Below are positions 1 to 6,581 of a stretch of DNA of 13,056 nt, in pieces. Position 1 is the stretch's first letter. Each line of letters begins with the position of its first letter. The stretch is from an uncultured Collinsella sp. (GTDB taxonomy: Bacteria; Actinomycetota; Coriobacteriia; Coriobacteriales; Coriobacteriaceae). The translations under genes and the position numbers were made by a program. Location of the stretch: NCBI GenBank assembly GCA_902478945.1, contig CABSMX010000059.1:1-13056 (forward strand), in the 5' to 3' direction. Below the pieces are notes generated by a model. It worked only from the letters and a program-made list of their open reading frames with translations. It ran no database searches and was not told the origin of the DNA.

Positions 1-336
1 CATGCGAACCTCCAGTCCGGACCGCTTCACGGTCCAACTTTCTGTCCGCACCCCCGATAAGCCCGACGGGCGGTCGGCCAGGAACTATTTCACCGCAACT
101 GCCATTTCGGTCCCCTAGGACACATATGTGCGGGGGAGTTGTGGAGTTGTGCAGGCAGACGAGGTTTTTCTGGAAATACGCTCCCGATGCGCGTATAGTA
201 CCGATTGTTTTGTCGGCTCCTGCTGCGTCGAGTCCAAACCGCGAAATGCCATGAGCGGTGCGGATGCAGTCAGGAGGCACGAGGACAACCCACCGTGGCC
301 ACGCCCCGTGCTTAAAACCCCAAGAAGGAGTGAACA
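1..336. other. Non-coding leader or contig-edge region upstream of rplE
   Basis: This 336-base stretch holds no recognisable gene. In most bacteria rplX (L24) ends just before rplE, but no frame here reads like the C-terminus of L24. What can be seen is a 6-bp stem with a 5-base loop at 19-35 (GGACCG/CGGTCC), the overlapping inverted repeats GCCCG-A-CGGGC (61-71) and CCGAC/GTCGG (63-77), and a perfect 10-bp palindrome CACATATGTG (121-130). A TATAGT hexamer at 194-199 could be a -10 box, but no good -35 box precedes it. On the minus strand an ATG at 4-2 is preceded by GGAGG at a 5-base spacing, so a divergent gene may begin at the very edge. The 38-codon plus-strand frame at 2-118 is unsupported. 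Confidence 0.6.
277..311 (+). other. Stem-loop just upstream of the rplE ribosome binding site
   Basis: GCACGAGG at 277-284 pairs with CCCCGTGC at 304-311 in seven of eight positions, with one A-C mismatch. The loop contains the palindrome CGTGGCCACG (294-303). It ends 13 bases before the AAGGAG of rplE and is not followed by a U-run, so it is not an intrinsic terminator. A role in regulating rplE translation or in mRNA processing is inference. Confidence 0.4.
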
Positions 337-894
337 ATGGCAGAAGAGAAGTATGTGCCGCGTCTGAAGACCAAGTACAACAACGAGGTCAAGCAGCAGC
401 TTCAGGACAAGTTCCAGTACGAGAACGTCATGATGATCCCCAAGTTTGAGAAGATCGTCGTGAACATGGGTGTCGGCGAGGCCGCTACCGATTCCAAGGC
501 CATCGACGGTGCCGTGCGCGACCTGCGCGCCATCACCGGCCAGCAGCCGATGATCACCCGTGCCCGCAAGTCCATCGCTACCTTTCGCCTGCGCGCTGGT
601 ATGCCGATCGGCTGCAAGGTTACCCTGCGTGGCGACCGTATGTGGGAGTTCTTCGATCGTCTGACCTCCGTCGCGATCCCCCGTATCCGCGACTTCCGCG
701 GCATCTCCGCCAAGAGCTTCGACGGCCGTGGTAACTTCTCCATGGGCGTCACCGAGCAGCTCATCTTCCCCGAGATCGACTTCGACTCCGTCGATCACCA
801 GCGTGGTATGGACATCACTTTCGTGACCACCGCCAACACCGATGAGGAGGCCAAGGCCCTTCTGGACGCCTTCGGTTTCCCGTTCAAGAAATAG
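337..894 (+). CDS. rplE: 50S ribosomal protein L5
   Basis: This gene encodes L5, the large-subunit protein that binds 5S rRNA and contacts the P-site tRNA and the S13 bridge. The 185-residue product has the full family length. Recognisable L5 sequence runs throughout, including the N-terminal NVMMIPKFEKIVVNMGVG segment, the central GQQPMITRARKSIATFRLR segment, and a C-terminal block with FPEIDFDSVDHQRGMDITFVT. The start is the ATG preceded by AAGGAG (325-330) at a 6-base spacing. It is the first ribosomal gene in the window and is followed by rpsN after 79 bases that contain a strong hairpin. The gene normally upstream, rplX, is absent from the preceding 336 bases, so rplE either begins a transcription unit here or sits at a rearrangement or assembly join. 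Confidence 0.97.
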   Translation: MAEEKYVPRLKTKYNNEVKQQLQDKFQYENVMMIPKFEKIVVNMGVGEAATDSKAIDGAVRDLRAITGQQPMITRARKSIATFRLRAGMPIGCKVTLRGDRMWEFFDRLTSVAIPRIRDFRGISAKSFDGRGNFSMGVTEQLIFPEIDFDSVDHQRGMDITFVTTANTDEEAKALLDAFGFPFKK

Positions 895-908
895 GTTCAC
901 CTGCCCTA

Positions 909-940
909 TAAGCGCCGTTCCCACAAGGGGGCGGCGCTTG
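909..940 (+). other. Strong intercistronic RNA hairpin between rplE and rpsN
   Basis: Bases 910-922 pair without interruption with 927-939 (13 bp including two G-U pairs), closing an ACAA tetraloop at 923-926. A further U-G pair at 909/940 extends it. The two G-U pairs would become A-C mismatches in minus-strand RNA, so the structure favours the plus-strand transcript. No U-run follows, so it is not a standard intrinsic terminator. Possible roles are mRNA processing, protection of the upstream 3' end, or a ribosomal-protein feedback site; none is shown by the sequence. Confidence 0.7.
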
Positions 941-973
941 GGGCGAACAATACTCTATGTGAGGAGGATATAA

Positions 974-1159
974 GTGGCTAAGACATCGATGATCGTCAAG
1001 TGCAATCGCAAGCAGAAGTTCTCTACTCGTGAGTACACGCGCTGCCAGCGCTGCGGCCGTCCGCACTCTGTGTACCGCAAGTTCGGCCTGTGCCGTGTCT
1101 GCTTCCGTGAGCTTGCACTCAAGGGCGAGCTTCCCGGCGTTAAGAAGGCCAGCTGGTAA
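974..1159 (+). CDS. rpsN: 30S ribosomal protein S14, zinc-binding (type Z) form
   Basis: This is the short, 61-residue type-Z form of S14, a small-subunit head protein that joins late in 30S assembly near S3, S10 and S19. Two CxxC pairs, Cys24/Cys27 and Cys40/Cys43, form the zinc ribbon; the zinc-independent form lacks them and is longer. The C-terminal KGELPGVKKASW end is typical. The start is a GTG with GAGGAGG (961-967) 6 bases upstream; no ATG fits better. It lies between rplE and rpsH, with 79- and 119-base gaps that each contain a hairpin, unusually wide for this cluster. Some actinobacteria also carry a zinc-free paralogue elsewhere; this window cannot tell. Confidence 0.97.
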   Translation: MAKTSMIVKCNRKQKFSTREYTRCQRCGRPHSVYRKFGLCRVCFRELALKGELPGVKKASW

Positions 1160-1169
1160 GTCACTACCA

Positions 1170-1237
1170 GCGTTTCAAGCATCAGTTTGGAACAGGGAAA
1201 ACGCGCTAAATAGGCTTTGCCGTTAAGGGCGGCAAAG
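1170..1237 (+). other. Structured RNA leader between rpsN and rpsH
   Basis: The 119-base gap upstream of rpsH holds two inverted repeats. GCGTTT (1170-1175) pairs with AAACGC (1199-1204), and CTTTGCCG (1215-1222) pairs perfectly with CGGCAAAG (1230-1237) around a 7-base loop. There is no downstream U-run. In E. coli S8, the product of rpsH, represses the spc operon by binding mRNA near the rplE start. A feedback role for this element directly in front of the S8 gene is therefore conceivable, but I did not recognise the S8-binding core. Confidence 0.5.
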
Positions 1238-1278
1238 AACCAAGAGCACGTGTTCATCAAGAACGAAGGAGAATCTGT

Positions 1279-1677
1279 ATGAACCTTACAGACCCGATCG
1301 CAGATATGCTTACGCGCATCCGTAACGCTAACTCTGTGAACAAGGCCACGGTCTCCATGCCGAGCAGCAAGAAGCTCGTCGAGATCGCTCGTGTTCTGCA
1401 CGAGGAGGGCTACATCGAGGGCTACGATGTCGAGGACACCGTTCCCCAGAAGACTCTGCACATCACGCTTAAGTATGGTCCCAAGAAGGCTAAGGTCATC
1501 AACGGCATCCGCCGCATTTCCAAGCCGGGCCTGCGTAAGTACACCGGCGTTGCCGACATGCCCCGCGTCCGTGGTGGCCTTGGTACCGCCATTATTTCCA
1601 CCAGCCATGGCGTCATGACCGACCGCGATGCTCGCAAGCACAACGTCGGCGGCGAGATCATCGCTTACGTCTGGTAA
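1279..1677 (+). CDS. rpsH: 30S ribosomal protein S8
   Basis: S8 is a primary 16S rRNA-binding protein needed to fold the central domain of the 30S subunit, and in E. coli it is the translational repressor of the spc operon. The product has 132 residues, the usual length. It opens with the typical MNLTDPIADMLTRIRNA and closes with the conserved TDRDARKHNVGGEIIAYVW, which carries the glycine-rich C-terminal RNA-binding strand. The start ATG has GAAGGAGA 5-6 bases upstream. rplF follows after 33 bases. The 119-base leader upstream carries two hairpins, which makes rpsH a candidate for its own translational control in this organism; that is inference. Confidence 0.97.
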   Translation: MNLTDPIADMLTRIRNANSVNKATVSMPSSKKLVEIARVLHEEGYIEGYDVEDTVPQKTLHITLKYGPKKAKVINGIRRISKPGLRKYTGVADMPRVRGGLGTAIISTSHGVMTDRDARKHNVGGEIIAYVW

Positions 1678-1710
1678 TTCGCTCGGTAGGTAGAAGGAAA
1701 GGAGATCACC

Positions 1711-2247
1711 GTGTCTCGTATCGGTAATAAGCCTGTCCAGATTCCCGCCGGAGTCGAAGTGGCAGTCAACGGCAACAACGTTGTCGTCAAGGGCCCCAAG
1801 GGCCAGCTCGAGCTCGATGTTTTTGAGAAGCTCACCATCAACGTCGAGGACAACGTCCTCACCGTTTCCCGTCCCGACGACGAGCGTGAGACCCGTGCCC
1901 GCCACGGCCTCACCCGCGCCCTCATCCACAACATGGTTGTTGGCGTTTCCGAGGGCTTCGAGAAGAAGCTTGAGCTCGCCGGCGTCGGTTACCGCGTGCA
2001 GCAGAAGGGCAAGAACCTCGAGTTCTCCCTGGGCTTCTCGCACCCCGTGATCGTCGAGGCTCCCGAGGGCATCACCTTCGAGGTTCCCGACAACACCCAC
2101 GTGAACGTCAAGGGTATCAACAAGCAGCAGGTCGGTCAGATCGCCGCTGAGATCCGCGGCCATCGTCCTCCCGAGCCTTACAAGGGCAAGGGTATCCACT
2201 ATGTTGGCGAGCACATCCGCCGCAAGCTGGGTAAGGCCGCCAAGTAG
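1711..2247 (+). CDS. rplF: 50S ribosomal protein L6
   Basis: L6 binds 23S rRNA domain VI near the sarcin-ricin loop and the GTPase-associated centre and stabilises the factor-binding region. The 178-residue product has the usual length and the two tandem L6 domains, roughly residues 10-80 and 90-165. Landmarks are the MSRIGNKPVQIPAGVEV start, the YRVQQKGKNLEFSLGFSHPV segment and the C-terminal RPPEPYKGKGIHYVGE motif, which is strongly conserved in the family. It starts at GTG, preceded by AAAGGAGA at a 5-base spacing. rplR follows after 75 bases that contain a perfect 8-bp hairpin, whereas rpsH lies 33 bases upstream. Confidence 0.97.
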   Translation: MSRIGNKPVQIPAGVEVAVNGNNVVVKGPKGQLELDVFEKLTINVEDNVLTVSRPDDERETRARHGLTRALIHNMVVGVSEGFEKKLELAGVGYRVQQKGKNLEFSLGFSHPVIVEAPEGITFEVPDNTHVNVKGINKQQVGQIAAEIRGHRPPEPYKGKGIHYVGEHIRRKLGKAAK

Positions 2248-2272
2248 TCGTAACCGACTCACTCGCATAAGA

Positions 2273-2294
2273 CCAGCACCCCGTTAGGTGCTGG
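2273..2294 (+). other. Perfect hairpin in the rplF-rplR gap
   Basis: CCAGCACC (2273-2280) pairs perfectly with GGTGCTGG (2287-2294) around a CCGTTA loop, 28 bases upstream of the rplR start. A CTTTTT stretch begins only 10 bases after the stem (2305-2310), too far for an ordinary intrinsic terminator, and it runs into the AGGAG of rplR. It could be an attenuator, a processing site or a translational control element; its position in the wide gap is the only evidence. Confidence 0.55.
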
Positions 2295-2322
2295 CAAGAT
2301 CAACCTTTTTAGGAGTTTACGT

Positions 2323-2691
2323 ATGAACAAGCATAAGGCGAAGCTGGAAGGCCTCAAGCGTCGTCAGCGTCGTGTTCGCGGCAAGGTCTCGGGTACCGCC
2401 GAGCGTCCGCGTCTTCGCGTGACCCGTACTAACGCCAACATCTATGCCCAGATCATCGACGATAGCAAGGGCTCCAGCCTGACGCTCGTCTCTGCCTCGA
2501 CCCTCGAGGCCGAGTTCAAGGGCACCCACACCTCGAACAAGGAGGCTGCGGAGAAGGTCGGTCAGCTCGTTGGCAAGCGTGCCATCGAGGCCGGCATCAC
2601 CAAGGTCGCTTTCGATCGTGGTGGCCGTATCTACCATGGCCGCGTCAAGGCCCTCGCCGACGGTGCTCGTGCCGCCGGTCTCGAGTTCTAG
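2323..2691 (+). CDS. rplR: 50S ribosomal protein L18
   Basis: L18 binds 5S rRNA and, with L5, docks it onto the 50S central protuberance. The product is 122 residues, the family norm. It has the basic N-terminus (KRRQRRVRGKVSGTAERPRL), the RTNANIYAQIIDD strand and the C-terminal FDRGGRIYHGRVKALADGAR block that marks L18. The ATG is preceded by AGGAG (2311-2315) at about 7 bases. Its stop codon abuts the AGGAGGT that serves rpsE, so rplR and rpsE are probably translationally coupled. The wide 75-base gap to rplF with its hairpin makes rplR the first gene of a tightly packed sub-block rplR-rpsE-rpmD-rplO-secY-adk-map. Confidence 0.97.
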   Translation: MNKHKAKLEGLKRRQRRVRGKVSGTAERPRLRVTRTNANIYAQIIDDSKGSSLTLVSASTLEAEFKGTHTSNKEAAEKVGQLVGKRAIEAGITKVAFDRGGRIYHGRVKALADGARAAGLEF

Positions 2692-2705
2692 GAGGTATGT
2701 AGCAC

Positions 2706-3230
2706 ATGGCTCGTAATCAGAAGCAGCAGCGCGAGGCCTCCGAGTTCGAGGAGCGCGTCGTTTACATCAACCGCGTGTCGAAGACCGTCAAGGGTGGTCG
2801 TCGCATGAGCCTCGTCGCTCTCGTCGTCGTTGGCGACGGCAAGGGCAACGTCGGCGTTGGCATGGGCAAGTCCGCTGAGGTGCCCATGGCCATCTCCAAG
2901 GCGTCTCTCGATGCCAAGAAGAACATGTTCCACGTGCCGGTGACCGAGCAGGGCACCATTCCGCACGAGGTTCTCGGTCACTTTGGTGCCGGCCGCATCA
3001 TCATCAAGCCCGCTGTCGAGGGTACCGGCGTTATCGCCGGCGGCGCTGTGCGTCCCCTCTTCGAGCTTGCTGGCATCAAGAACGTCCTGTCCAAGTCCCT
3101 CGGTACCGACAACGGCCTCAACATCATCAAGGCTGCCGTCGAGGGCCTCAAGGAGCTCTCCAGCCCTGAGGACGTCGCGGCTCGCCGTGGCCTGACGGTC
3201 TCCGAGATGTTCGTCGGTAAGGAGAACTAA
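2706..3230 (+). CDS. rpsE: 30S ribosomal protein S5
   Basis: S5 sits on the solvent side of the 30S subunit near S4 and S8 and affects decoding accuracy and mRNA unwinding; spectinomycin-resistance changes map to it. The 174-residue product has an N-terminal double-stranded-RNA-binding-type S5 domain (about 18-81) with KTVKGGRRMSLVALVVVGDG, the segment that contains the spectinomycin loop. This is followed by the C-terminal S5 domain with GAGRIIIKPAVEGTGVIAGG and LGTDNGLNIIKA. The SD is AGGAGGT (2690-2696), which overlaps the rplR stop and lies 9 bases from the ATG. rpmD begins only 2 bases after its stop. Confidence 0.97.
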   Translation: MARNQKQQREASEFEERVVYINRVSKTVKGGRRMSLVALVVVGDGKGNVGVGMGKSAEVPMAISKASLDAKKNMFHVPVTEQGTIPHEVLGHFGAGRIIIKPAVEGTGVIAGGAVRPLFELAGIKNVLSKSLGTDNGLNIIKAAVEGLKELSSPEDVAARRGLTVSEMFVGKEN

Positions 3231-3232
3231 GC

Positions 3233-3415
3233 ATGGCTGACACCATCAAGATCAAGCAGGTCCGCAGCACCAACGGTTGCAAGCAGGACCAGGTCCGTAC
3301 TGTCCGTGCCCTCGGTCTCCACAGGATCCGCGAGGTTCGCGAGATTGCTGACAACGAGTCCGTCCGCGGCATGATCTTCAAGGTCAAGCACCTTGTCGAG
3401 ATTGTAGAGGAGTAG
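3233..3415 (+). CDS. rpmD: 50S ribosomal protein L30
   Basis: L30 is a small large-subunit protein that binds 23S rRNA. The 60-residue product is the standard bacterial length. It shows the family pattern KIKQVRSTNGCKQDQVRTVRALGLHRI, followed by the short NESVRGMIFKVKHLVEI segment. The ATG lies 2 bases after the rpsE stop, and the AAGGAG that serves it (3220-3225) is inside the end of rpsE, so the two are coupled. rplO starts 3 bases after its stop, again with the SD (GAGGAG) inside the upstream gene. Confidence 0.96.
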   Translation: MADTIKIKQVRSTNGCKQDQVRTVRALGLHRIREVREIADNESVRGMIFKVKHLVEIVEE

Positions 3416-3418
3416 CAA

Positions 3419-3868
3419 ATGCAGCTTCACGATCTTACTCCCGCGCCCGGTTCCACCAAGAACCGCAAGCGCGTCGGCCGTGGCAATTCTTCGGGTCACG
3501 GCACCACTTCTGGCCGCGGTCAGAAGGGCCAGGGTTCCCGCTCTGGTGGCACCAAGGGTGCCGGCTTCGAGGGTGGCCAGACTCCGCTGGCTATGCGCCT
3601 GCCCAAGCTTCCGGGCTTCCGCAACCCCCGTCGTATCGAGTACACCGCTGTTAACGTTGAGCGTCTCGAGCGCAAGTTCGAGGACGGCGCTGTGATCGAC
3701 GGTGCCGCTCTTAAGGCCGCTCGCATCACCAAGAGCGAGTTCGAGCCCGTCAAGGTGCTCGGCAATGGTGAGCTCACCAAGAAGTTCACGGTCAAGGTCG
3801 ACAAGGTCAGCGCTTCTGCGCAGGCCAAGATCGAGGCCGCCGGCGGAAAGGTCGAGCTGCCGTGCTAA
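3419..3868 (+). CDS. rplO: 50S ribosomal protein L15
   Basis: L15 is an assembly protein of the 50S subunit that threads a long basic extension into 23S rRNA. The 149-residue product has the expected two-part form. The first part is a Gly/Lys/Arg-rich N-terminal extension (about 1-60, with RVGRGNSSGHGTTSGRGQKG and the GGQTPLAMRLPKLPGFRN motif). The second is a compact C-terminal domain ending in VSASAQAKIEAAGGKVEL, where the AAGG element is typical. The ATG has GAGGAG 6 bases upstream inside rpmD. Its last two codons overlap the GTG start of secY (7 bases shared), which points to translational coupling between L15 and the translocon subunit. Confidence 0.97.
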   Translation: MQLHDLTPAPGSTKNRKRVGRGNSSGHGTTSGRGQKGQGSRSGGTKGAGFEGGQTPLAMRLPKLPGFRNPRRIEYTAVNVERLERKFEDGAVIDGAALKAARITKSEFEPVKVLGNGELTKKFTVKVDKVSASAQAKIEAAGGKVELPC

Positions 3869-5148
3869 ATGGTCTTAAGAATGCTTTCCGCATCAAAGAA
3901 CTGCGCGAAAAGATTCTTTTTACCATAGCTATGCTCGTCGTGTACCGCGTTGGTGCGCACGTTCCTGTGCCCGGCATTCCCTTCCAGGGGATGCTGGGCC
4001 TTTTCTCGACCGATAACAATTCGGTCGCCGCAGGTGCTATGGCCCTCCTGAATCTTTTCTCTGGTGGCGCGTTGAGCTATGTGTCGGTGTTCTCCCTGGG
4101 CATCATGCCTTACATCACCAGCTCGATCATCCTCCAGATGCTCCAGGCCGTTGTGCCTTCCCTGCATGAGCTTGCCCGCGAGGGCGAGGTCGGTCAGACC
4201 AAGATCACGCAGTATTCGCGTTACCTCACCCTGGCTCTGGCAATCCTCAACTCCGTGGGTTACCTCTTCCTCTTTAAGAGCTTCGGCATCAGCTTTAATG
4301 GCGCCGGCGCTCCCGAGATCATCTTTGACCTCATGATCGTTGGCACGCTCACTGCGGGCGCCATGCTGATCATGTGGATTGGTGAGCTCATCACCCAGCG
4401 CGGTATCGGCAATGGCATGTCGCTGATCATCTTTGCGAACATCATGGCCGGCCTGCCGCAGGCGATCTTCTCCAGCACCGAGGGCAATGCCGGTGGCATC
4501 ATCACCATGGTGATCATCTGCGCCATTATCCTGCTGGTCATCCCGCTGATCGTTTTCCTTGAGCGCGGCCAGCGCCGCATTCCGGTCTCCTACGCTAAGC
4601 GCGTTGTGGGCCGTCGCATGATGGGTGGCCAGACCACCTACCTGCCCATCAAGGTCAACACCGCGGGCGTCGTGCCGATCATCTTCGCTTCGGCGCTGCT
4701 GTACTTCCCGGCCCAGATTGCCGTGTTCTTCCCCGGCATCGGCTGGATTCAGGCAGTTGCCTCTGCGCTTTCGACCGGTTGGCTCAACTGGGTGCTTAAC
4801 GTTGTCCTCATCGTGTTCTTCGCGTACTTCTACACCTCCATGGTGTTCAACCCCGATGACACGGCCGACAACCTTAAGAAGCAGGGCGGCTTTATTCCGG
4901 GCGTCCGTCCGGGTAGGGCTACCGCGGCCTACATCAAGAACGCGCTCAACAAGATCACGCTTCCCAGCGCTGTCTTTTTGGCGCTCATCGCCATCGTGCC
5001 TTCGATCATCTTCTCCTTCACGGGTAACCATCTGATCCAGGCATTTGGCGGCACGTCCATCCTCATCATGGTCGGCGTCGTGCTCGACACGGTCGATAAG
5101 CTCGAAGGCCAGATCAAGATGTATGATTACGATGGATTCTTTAAATAG
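3862..5148 (+). CDS. secY: Preprotein translocase subunit SecY
   Basis: SecY is the pore-forming membrane subunit of the Sec translocon; it works with SecE, SecG and SecA to export proteins and insert membrane proteins. The 428-residue product has the full family length and about ten hydrophobic segments. Landmarks are the N-terminal FRIKELREKILFTIAML helix leading into the first membrane segment, the GAHVPVPGI loop, the plug and second-helix region with ITSSIILQMLQ, the RGIGNGMSLIIFANI segment, the cytoplasmic ERGQRRIPVSYAKRVVGRR loop that contacts ribosome and SecA, and the GFIPGVRPGR motif. The start is a GTG overlapping the rplO stop by 7 bases with only a weak, distant AAAGG; the family alignment requires this start. 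The nearby ATG at 3869 is out of frame. Confidence 0.97.
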   Translation: MLNGLKNAFRIKELREKILFTIAMLVVYRVGAHVPVPGIPFQGMLGLFSTDNNSVAAGAMALLNLFSGGALSYVSVFSLGIMPYITSSIILQMLQAVVPSLHELAREGEVGQTKITQYSRYLTLALAILNSVGYLFLFKSFGISFNGAGAPEIIFDLMIVGTLTAGAMLIMWIGELITQRGIGNGMSLIIFANIMAGLPQAIFSSTEGNAGGIITMVIICAIILLVIPLIVFLERGQRRIPVSYAKRVVGRRMMGGQTTYLPIKVNTAGVVPIIFASALLYFPAQIAVFFPGIGWIQAVASALSTGWLNWVLNVVLIVFFAYFYTSMVFNPDDTADNLKKQGGFIPGVRPGRATAAYIKNALNKITLPSAVFLALIAIVPSIIFSFTGNHLIQAFGGTSILIMVGVVLDTVDKLEGQIKMYDYDGFFK

Positions 5149-5166
5149 GCTAGAGGAGGATTGCTC

Positions 5167-5793
5167 ATGAACCTCGTATTGCTCGGAGCTCCGGGTGCCG
5201 GTAAGGGCACCGTCGCACAGGAGCTCGTCGCCGAGTTTGGCGTCGCTCACATTTCCACGGGCGACCTGCTGCGTGCTGCCGTCAAGGGTGGCACCGAGCT
5301 TGGTATTCAGGCTAAGAAGTACATGGACGCTGGCGAGCTTGTTCCCGACCAGCTCGTGATCGACCTTGTCAAGGAGCGCCTTGCCGCCGATGACGCCCAG
5401 CAGGGCTTTATCCTCGATGGCTTCCCGCGCAACACCGCCCAGGCTGTGACGCTCGATTCCGAGCTCTCCGCCATGGGTCGCGAGATCGACTGCGCCCTTC
5501 TGGTCGATGTGGCCCCCGACGTCATCATCGATCGTCTGTCTTCGCGTCGCACCTGTCGCGCCTGCGGTTACACCGGCACCGCTGCCGATGTCACCTGCCC
5601 TAAGTGCGGCGGCGAGATGTATCAGCGCGACGACGACAAGCCCGAGACCATCAAGAACCGTCTCGACGTCTACGAGAAGTCCACGAGCCCGCTCGTCGAC
5701 TACTATCGTGGCCAGGGTCTGCTCAAGTCGGTCAACGGTGACCAGGCTCGCGAGACCGTGTACGGGGATGTCAAAGAGGCTCTCGGTCTATGA
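5167..5793 (+). CDS. adk: Adenylate kinase, zinc-type LID
   Basis: Adenylate kinase catalyses ATP + AMP <-> 2 ADP and keeps adenine nucleotides in balance in the cytoplasm. The 208-residue product has the P-loop GAPGAGKGT at 7-15, the AMP-binding region with STGDLLR (30-36) and the DGFPRN motif (84-89), then a long-form LID domain with four cysteines (Cys130, Cys133, Cys144, Cys147). Together the four make a structural zinc site. The ATG at 5167 is preferred over the in-frame TTG at 5161 because GAGGAGGA (5153-5160) then lies 6 bases upstream. adk sits 18 bases after secY, and its stop overlaps the map start by 4 bases (ATGA), a classic coupling arrangement. Confidence 0.97.
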   Translation: MNLVLLGAPGAGKGTVAQELVAEFGVAHISTGDLLRAAVKGGTELGIQAKKYMDAGELVPDQLVIDLVKERLAADDAQQGFILDGFPRNTAQAVTLDSELSAMGREIDCALLVDVAPDVIIDRLSSRRTCRACGYTGTAADVTCPKCGGEMYQRDDDKPETIKNRLDVYEKSTSPLVDYYRGQGLLKSVNGDQARETVYGDVKEALGL

Positions 5794-6578
5794 TCAAGAT
5801 TAAGTCTGCAACGCAAATTGAGCAGATGAAGAAGGCAGGAGCGCTATCTAAGATGGCGCTCCGCCACGTTGGAGCCATGGTTCGCCCCGGCGTGTCGACC
5901 TTCGAACTCGATCAGCTTGCCGAGCAGATTATCCGCATGCATGGCGGCACCCCGGCCTTTAAGGGTTACGGCGGGTTCCCCGGAACCATTTGCGCATCAA
6001 TCAACGATGCCGTGGTTCACGGTATTCCCAACCCCGATATGATCCTGCGCGATGGCGATATCATCTCCATCGATACGGGAGCCGTTCTCGACGGTTGGGT
6101 CGGCGATAACGCCTGGACGTTTTTCGTCGGCACCCCCACGCCCGAGGCCAAGGCCCTTTGCGAGGTTACGCGCGATTGCCTAAAGGCTGCCATCGAGCAG
6201 GCTGTTCCCGGTAACCATATCGGGGACGTTGGCTATGCCGTTCAGTCCCTCGCCGAGTCCCACGGTTACGGCGTGCTTCGCGATTACGTGGGGCATGGTA
6301 TTGGTCGCGTGATGCACGAGGATCCCAACGTTCCAAATTATGGAAAGAAGGGGAGAGGTGTTCGCCTTCAGGCTGGTATAGTTATCGCCATCGAGCCGAT
6401 GGTTACGATGGGTTCCAATCATGTGAGCACAGGCTCCGATGGTTGGATCGTTACCACCAACGACCACCTGCCCGCCGCGCACTACGAGAACACCGTAGCC
6501 ATTACCAATGACGGTCCGGTGATTCTTACCACGGATGCTCAAGGTGCTTGGTGTTCGCTCCAAGGCGGAGAAATGTAA
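5790..6578 (+). CDS. map: Type I methionine aminopeptidase
   Basis: This enzyme removes the initiator methionine from nascent proteins when the second residue is small. The 262-residue product is a single pita-bread domain of type I. The expected metal ligands are visible: Asp95 in SIDTG, Asp106 in GDNAWTF, His169 in VGHGIGR, Glu202 in AIEPMV and Glu233 in HYENTVAIT. Substrate-pocket His77 (VVHGIP) and His176 are also present. The start ATG overlaps the adk stop (ATGA at 5790-5793). It is the last gene of the spc block; 104 bases with a hairpin, short direct repeats and a possible promoter separate it from infA. Everything expected of an active enzyme is present. Confidence 0.96.
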   Translation: MIKIKSATQIEQMKKAGALSKMALRHVGAMVRPGVSTFELDQLAEQIIRMHGGTPAFKGYGGFPGTICASINDAVVHGIPNPDMILRDGDIISIDTGAVLDGWVGDNAWTFFVGTPTPEAKALCEVTRDCLKAAIEQAVPGNHIGDVGYAVQSLAESHGYGVLRDYVGHGIGRVMHEDPNVPNYGKKGRGVRLQAGIVIAIEPMVTMGSNHVSTGSDGWIVTTNDHLPAAHYENTVAITNDGPVILTTDAQGAWCSLQGGEM

Positions 6579-6581
6579 CAA

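Noticed and set aside
2..118. 38-codon plus-strand frame beginning at the first ATG
   Set aside because: No upstream sequence to judge initiation, no family resemblance, and the region is palindrome-rich. It could equally be part of a repeat or a fragment cut by the contig edge.
194..199. TATAGT as a -10 box of an rplE promoter
   Set aside because: No acceptable -35 hexamer lies 16-18 bases upstream (bases there read TGGAAA) and there is no extended -10 motif. Not listed as a promoter.
128..367. 79-codon plus-strand frame overlapping the rplE start
   Set aside because: No SD, no recognisable family, and it runs into rplE in the wrong frame. It does not resemble L24.
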